DNA of 64,000 nucleotides, from assembly GCA_022653675.1 (NCBI GenBank), contig JALCST010000005.1:62001-126000 (forward strand), written 5' to 3'. Below, in pieces: positions 60,781 through 64,000 of this stretch. The position numbers and the translations under genes are program-made. Numbering within the stretch: position 1 is the first letter of the stretch; each line of letters begins with the position of its first letter. Origin of the DNA: Bacteroidales bacterium. Lineage in GTDB: Bacteria > Bacteroidota > Bacteroidia > Bacteroidales > UBA932. Under the pieces are notes generated by a model. That model made no database searches. It was given only the letters and a program-made list of their open reading frames with translations, and had not been told where the DNA came from.

Positions 60781-61395
60781 ATGGAAGAAAAAGCAATCAA
60801 TGAGCAGGAAAGCCTGCAAATCATTACCAAGATGATTAGAAACACTCAGAAAAGAATGGTCAAAAACGAGGGCAACACATTCTTGATTTGGGGATATACG
60901 ACTCTGGCTGTAACAATAGCCGTGGGACTGGCCATACATTTTTCAGGTAACTGGAGATGGAACTATCTTTGGTTCGCCATACCTGTGATAGGTGCACCGC
61001 TGAACGCAATATTCCGTCATAATACTCCGAAAGGAGTCAGAACATACATCGATACGGTAATCAAATACGTATGGATAGTATTAGGGATAGCCTGTTTTTT
61101 CGCATCGGTTCTAAGCATAGTTTCAGGCCTTTATAAGAACATACTGTTCATAGTGCCTCTGATTATAGGTTCCGGCTCGGCAATAACCGGCATGGTAGTC
61201 AAATTCACTCCAGCTACGGTAGGAGGATTCCTCGGAATCGCACTAGGGGCATTGACACTGTTCTTCCCACAATATTCCCTGATCACCTTCGCTATGATCT
61301 TCGTCATCATGATGATAATTCCCGGACACATCCTGAACAGCAAATCGAGGAAAATGAACAAAACAGAGGAGGCAAGCAATGTTCAGGGAGCTTAA
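60781..61395 (+). CDS. Membrane protein of unknown function
   Basis: 204 aa. A soluble N-terminus of about 45 residues (NEQESLQIITKMIRNTQKRMVKN) is followed by five or six hydrophobic helices in two or three hairpins (TLAVTIAVGLAIHF, AACFFASVLSIVSG-like, AITGMVVKFTP, GLALGALTLFFP). C-terminus positive and Ser/Lys rich (SKSRKMNKTEE). The N-terminal motif is repeated in Bacteroidales families always found next to a small winged-helix regulator, as here (17-base overlap). No enzymatic motif is seen; a transport or sensor role is inferred. Confidence 0.85.
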   Translation: MEEKAINEQESLQIITKMIRNTQKRMVKNEGNTFLIWGYTTLAVTIAVGLAIHFSGNWRWNYLWFAIPVIGAPLNAIFRHNTPKGVRTYIDTVIKYVWIVLGIACFFASVLSIVSGLYKNILFIVPLIIGSGSAITGMVVKFTPATVGGFLGIALGALTLFFPQYSLITFAMIFVIMMIIPGHILNSKSRKMNKTEEASNVQGA

Positions 61396-61675
61396 TCCTA
61401 TTCTGCACTCCGAACTGAGACTGGCTATAATGTCCATTCTCATAAGCGTCGAAAGCGCGGAATTCACCTACATTAAAAAAGAAACTGCAGCAACGTCAGG
61501 AAACCTGAGCGTACAACTGGACAAGTTGTCGCAAGCCGGATACATTACTGTAAAAAAAGGGTTCAAAGGTAAAAAGCCTTGCACCACCTGCCGTATTACG
61601 ACAGAAGGCATCAAGGCATTCAGGGAATATGTCGAAGCTATAAAGACTTATCTGGACAGCGGGAAACAAGGATAG
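61379..61675 (+). CDS. Winged-helix transcriptional regulator
   Basis: 98 aa, one winged-helix domain of the MarR/ArsR superfamily (PF13601 type): ILHSELRLAIMSILISVE, TYIKKETAATSGNLSVQLDKLSQAGYITVKKGF (recognition helix and wing) and CRITTEGIKAFREYVEAI. Cys pair CTTC in the wing (KPCTTCRITTEG) is not a known sensor motif but could bind metal. It overlaps the membrane protein by 17 bases and probably controls that gene. The promoter ahead of the pair is consensus. Confidence 0.9.
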   Translation: MFRELNPILHSELRLAIMSILISVESAEFTYIKKETAATSGNLSVQLDKLSQAGYITVKKGFKGKKPCTTCRITTEGIKAFREYVEAIKTYLDSGKQG

Positions 61676-61687
61676 CCCGGTTTTAAC

Positions 61688-61695
61688 TATATTTG
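61688..61695 (+). promoter_or_regulatory. Promoter -7 box of the MBL-fold gene
   Basis: TATATTTG fits TAnnTTTG, 24 bases before ATG 61720. An earlier in-frame ATG at 61693 lies in the box and is rejected. Confidence 0.6.
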
Positions 61696-61719
61696 CAATG
61701 CAACAATAACCCACGCATC

Positions 61720-62559
61720 ATGGTCAAGATAACCGTACTGGCGGACAACCGCCCCGATCCCGGAAACGAAGCTCTCGGGACGGAACACGGACTCTCGTTT
61801 TACATCGAATTCGAGGGAAAGAAACTCTTGTGTGATACCGGAGCCTCCAGCCTTTTCGCAGAAAATGCAAAGCGGCTCGGCGTTGATCTGGGCGCAGTTG
61901 ATTCGGTTTTCCTCTCACACGGACATTACGACCATACTGGAGGGTTAAAAACGTTTCTTGAGACCAACGATACAGCAAAAGTATATATGTCCGACAAGAT
62001 ATTCGGCAGAAAATTTTACTCTTCCAGACATACGGTAAAACGCGAAATAGGCACCGACGGTTCGTTGCAAAAGGCTTATGCAGGAAGATTCGCATTAATT
62101 CCCGGAAGCTGTCGGATTTCCGAAAATATCGCTTTAGTATTCAATGATTCGCACGAATACCCTATACCGGCAGCTAACCGGTTCCTTACCATTGCCGACA
62201 ACGACGGTGAAAGGCCGGACGATTTTTCACATGAGATGTCTCTAGTTTTCAATACCCCAAAAGGACTTGCGATAATATCGTCCTGCTCCCACTGCGGAGC
62301 ATTGAACATCATAGATTCCTGTAGCCGGTTCACCGGAATCGGAAAGGTAGCAGCATTCGTAGGCGGAATGCATTTCGTCGATTACGAAGGAAGCGAAAGG
62401 GAAGTCGGGGCCTTTTCCACCGCAATGGCCCAAGTCGCTCCCGAAACCATCTTCTACGCCGGACACTGTACCGGAGAAAGGGCAAAAGCCTGGTTCGCCT
62501 CACACGGATTGTCGGAAAAGGTAAAATTCTTCCATACCGGCAGCGAATTCTTCGTTTAG
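61720..62559 (+). CDS. MBL-fold metallohydrolase (dihydropterin-ribofuranosylaminobenzene phosphate synthase-like)
   Basis: 279 aa. Metallo-beta-lactamase fold with the metal motif H67-G-H69-Y-D71-H72 in LSHGHYDHTGGL, an earlier CDTGAS (Asp39), and later metal/loop segments IISSCSHCGALNI and FYAGHCTGERAK. The subgroup is that of archaeal MJ0301, assigned to methanopterin synthesis; most bacterial members have no known substrate. No signal peptide. The start is chosen from promoter distance and from the family N-terminus VKITVLADN. Confidence 0.9.
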   Translation: MVKITVLADNRPDPGNEALGTEHGLSFYIEFEGKKLLCDTGASSLFAENAKRLGVDLGAVDSVFLSHGHYDHTGGLKTFLETNDTAKVYMSDKIFGRKFYSSRHTVKREIGTDGSLQKAYAGRFALIPGSCRISENIALVFNDSHEYPIPAANRFLTIADNDGERPDDFSHEMSLVFNTPKGLAIISSCSHCGALNIIDSCSRFTGIGKVAAFVGGMHFVDYEGSEREVGAFSTAMAQVAPETIFYAGHCTGERAKAWFASHGLSEKVKFFHTGSEFFV

Positions 62560-62630
62560 CCTATCCATAAAAACAACGTTCGGATAAAATATTTTCGTTC
62601 TTAATCCGTCTTCCTTAGAAAAGGGAAACG

Positions 62631-62849
62631 ATGAAAACGAAAATAGATCTTTTCACTTACTCCTGCACAGGCTGCGGCATATGCACGAGGAGATGTCCGA
62701 AGCATGTGCTACATTTGGTGTCCAATGGAAAGATACGTTTCGTAACTGTCTGGAATGCGGATGCATGCGATGGCTGCAAGAAGTGCGAGAAAATATGCAG
62801 GCACAATGCGATCAGAATTGTTAACGAATATGAACGACAACAACTATAA
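62631..62849 (+). CDS. Ferredoxin with two [4Fe-4S] clusters
   Basis: 72 aa. Cluster I ligands Cys12, Cys15, Cys18 and Cys22 (CTGCGICTRRC); cluster II Cys46, Cys49, Cys52 and Cys56 (CDGCKKCEKIC). The longer spacing between clusters (23 residues, with a SNGKIRF turn) resembles the 2[4Fe-4S] domains of larger oxidoreductases rather than clostridial ferredoxin. It is small enough to be a free electron carrier. The gap to the His-rich membrane protein gene is 13 bases, so they may share a transcript; the partner redox enzyme is not evident. Confidence 0.93.
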   Translation: MKTKIDLFTYSCTGCGICTRRCPKHVLHLVSNGKIRFVTVWNADACDGCKKCEKICRHNAIRIVNEYERQQL

Positions 62850-62862
62850 AATATAAAGCGAT

Positions 62863-63204
62863 ATGAAAACAGGAAAAAACTATTTAGACCGTACAACGAG
62901 ATTCTTCGTAAGGATAGCCCTGTGTGCGGTGATTTCCCTCATCATAATGTGGCTGTGGAATCTGCTTATTCCGAATATTACACATTGGAGCAACATAAAT
63001 TACTGGCAATCTCTCGGCCTTCTGGTATTCTTTCGCCTTTTGTGCGGAAATTTCAGATTTTTCAGTTATTATCCTCATCACCGTCGCTACTATCGCCACC
63101 ATCATCACAGCGGGTTGGACGACATGTCTCCCGAAGAGAAGGAAGCATTCGTACGCAAACGCTTTCAAGACCTGATGAACGATGAAACAAGCTGGAAAGA
63201 ATAA
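62863..63204 (+). CDS. Small His-rich membrane protein
   Basis: 113 aa. Two likely transmembrane segments (residues about 13-37 and 47-62), then a cytoplasmic or periplasmic segment with a histidine and tyrosine cluster (YYPHHRRYYRHHHHS, His72-82) and an acidic C-terminus (EEKEAFVRKRFQDLMN). The histidine run could bind Zn, Ni, Cu or heme. No family recognised. Its stop lies 23 bases inside the ECF sigma gene, so translation is coupled. A role as sensor or membrane partner of that sigma factor is inferred, though classical anti-sigma domains (ASD) are not seen. Confidence 0.8.
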   Translation: MKTGKNYLDRTTRFFVRIALCAVISLIIMWLWNLLIPNITHWSNINYWQSLGLLVFFRLLCGNFRFFSYYPHHRRYYRHHHHSGLDDMSPEEKEAFVRKRFQDLMNDETSWKE

Positions 63205-63754
63205 CCTGGCAAATGTTTTCACGACTTTCCGGCAACAATTGCTGAACTTTATCAGATGCCGAATATCGTCCGAGGAAGATGCAAACGATCTTCTTCAGGA
63301 TGTCTTTCTCAGTTTTCTGCAAACTGAAGAGAACGAATCCATTGAGAAAATCTCGTCATGGCTGTACAGGGTAACCAGGAACCGGATCATAGATTACAGA
63401 CGCAAAAAGGGCATGGCAACTTTGAATGAACCTTATTATGACGAAGAAGAGCATGACGGAGATGACCTGCCGGTAAAGGAAATAACCGGCATACTGATGG
63501 AAAATGACGGGTATCCGGAAGACGAACTCCTGCGAAAACTCATATGGGAGGAAATAGAAGATGCTCTGGACGAACTCCCGAAGGAACAAAGAGAAATTTT
63601 CGAACAAACCGAATTCGAGAACAAGTCATATAATGATATCGCAGCTGCCACCAATGTCCCAATCAATACCCTACTTTCAAGAAAACATTATGCAGTACTC
63701 TATTTACGCAAGAGATTGAAACAGATCTACGAAGCGATATTATACGATCACTGA
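63182..63754 (+). CDS. ECF-type RNA polymerase sigma factor
   Basis: 190 aa. Sigma-70 region 2 (LLNFIRCRISSEEDANDLLQDVFLSF) and region 4 with the helix-turn-helix (ELPKEQREIFEQTEFENKSYNDIAAATNV, then TLLSRKHYAVLYLRKRLKQ). The linker is long and acidic (YYDEEEHDGDDLPV), holding extra Asp/Glu that could bind metal ions. It starts inside the His-rich membrane protein gene (23-base overlap). No separate anti-sigma gene follows. Confidence 0.93.
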   Translation: MKQAGKNNLANVFTTFRQQLLNFIRCRISSEEDANDLLQDVFLSFLQTEENESIEKISSWLYRVTRNRIIDYRRKKGMATLNEPYYDEEEHDGDDLPVKEITGILMENDGYPEDELLRKLIWEEIEDALDELPKEQREIFEQTEFENKSYNDIAAATNVPINTLLSRKHYAVLYLRKRLKQIYEAILYDH

Positions 63755-63765
63755 CAGAAAAATAA

Positions 63766-63796
63766 TTTGAAGTTATAAAATAAATTTCCATCTTTG
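63766..63796 (+). promoter_or_regulatory. Promoter of the right-edge ATPase gene
   Basis: TTTG (63766-63769), 19 bases, CATCTTTG (63789-63796). The -7 box differs from TAnnTTTG at its first base only. It lies 32 bases before ATG 63829 and overlaps the inverted repeat. Confidence 0.65.
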
Positions 63797-63821
63797 CGTT
63801 ACGCAATTACTGTAACGCAAA
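63793..63821 (+). repeat. Perfect inverted repeat across the ATPase promoter
   Basis: Arms TTTGCGTTAC (63793-63802) and GTAACGCAAA (63812-63821): 10 bases perfectly complementary, spacer 9. The left arm covers the end of the -7 box and the likely transcription start, the position of a repressor operator. It could also form a hairpin at the very 5' end of the message. Confidence 0.6.
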
Positions 63822-63828
63822 AGATGAA

Positions 63829-64000
63829 ATGAAACCAACCAATCCTTTTCTGATATCCGGCTACTATAGCCCCGAGTATTTCTGCGACAGGAGAAAAGAG
63901 ACTCAGACCATCATCGAAGCACTGCACAACGGTCGTAACCTTACATTAATAGCTCCACGGCGTATGGGAAAAACCGGGCTGATAAGACACACCTTCTATA
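63829..64000 (+). CDS. AAA-family ATPase, cut by the window edge
   Basis: 57 residues visible, open at the right edge. Seen: the family N-terminus NPFLISGYYSPEYFCDR, and a Walker A of the Bacteroidales form APRRMGKTGL. These ATPases (PF01637 relatives, often with a C-terminal DUF234-like domain) occur in many copies in Bacteroidales genomes; their role is unknown. The ATG at 63829 is used; an ATG at 63824 is followed at once by a stop. Confidence 0.85.
   Translation, partial: MKPTNPFLISGYYSPEYFCDRRKETQTIIEALHNGRNLTLIAPRRMGKTGLIRHTFY

Noticed and set aside
62560-62630. Weak inverted repeat CGGAT ... ATCCG before the ferredoxin gene
   Set aside because: Five-base arms with an 18-base spacer are expected by chance; no T run or promoter box goes with it.

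Overview
The window reads as one continuous stretch of chromosome from a member of the Bacteroidales (Bacteroidota). Three things support this. Promoters follow the Bacteroidota pattern TTTG, 19-21 bases, TAnnTTTG, and usually lie 17-35 bases upstream of the start codon. There are many Sec/lipoprotein N-termini. Several gene groups typical of the order are present: a PG0541-type protein beside an RND pump, ParA-ParB-DUF5683-MltD, a serine-type sulfatase, a GH31 enzyme with a PA14 insert and an SGNH esterase. I cannot name the genus. No rRNA, IS element, CRISPR array or prophage was seen. Genes are dense, and no gap exceeds about 225 bases.

Layout. Positions 1-6240: a cut-off ORF and a short-chain dehydrogenase leftward; then a PerR-like regulator, rubrerythrin and a phosphodiesterase lipoprotein rightward; tRNA-Phe leftward; then priA and a lipoprotein. 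Positions 6268-17509 are all leftward: an RND efflux operon (TolC, adaptor, pump, PII-like protein), a MATE pump with a cytidylate-kinase-like protein, and an energy operon ackA-ptb-buk. Positions 17630-26663: comEC and an RRM protein rightward, a TPR protein and gyrA leftward, clpC rightward, queH leftward. Positions 26760-34283: tRNA-Lys, a sulfatase, a second MATE pump, and a run AraC regulator - lipoprotein - HExxH lipoprotein - AlkD-like - phage-type GNAT-like protein. Positions 34322-40263: a methionine/threonine operon metY-metX-thrA-asd behind a leader of about 175 bases with three hairpins. Positions 40306-46722 are leftward: tRNA-Pro, mltD, DUF5683, parB, parA, obg, adk, hpt. Positions 46792-56477 are rightward: purE, a helix-hairpin-helix outer-membrane protein, a CDP-alcohol phosphatidyltransferase, a GtrA-acyltransferase fusion, GH31, an SGNH esterase and a HAD hydrolase. 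Positions 56553-64000: tRNA-Leu, a TauE/SafE exporter, a periplasmic-binding-domain histidine kinase, a TlpA-like thioredoxin (leftward), a membrane protein with a winged-helix regulator, an MBL-fold hydrolase, a ferredoxin, a His-rich membrane protein overlapping an ECF sigma factor, and a cut-off ATPase behind a perfect inverted repeat.

Most genes are core metabolism or maintenance. The parts that may hold undescribed biology are: the AraC/lipoprotein/HExxH/AlkD/GNAT run; the GtrA-acyltransferase fusion beside a phospholipid head-group enzyme; the structured leader of the methionine operon; the histidine kinase whose signal peptide seems to begin before any in-frame ATG; the PerR-like protein that keeps all regulatory metal ligands but has lost both structural zinc motifs; and the His-rich membrane protein overlapping a sigma factor.
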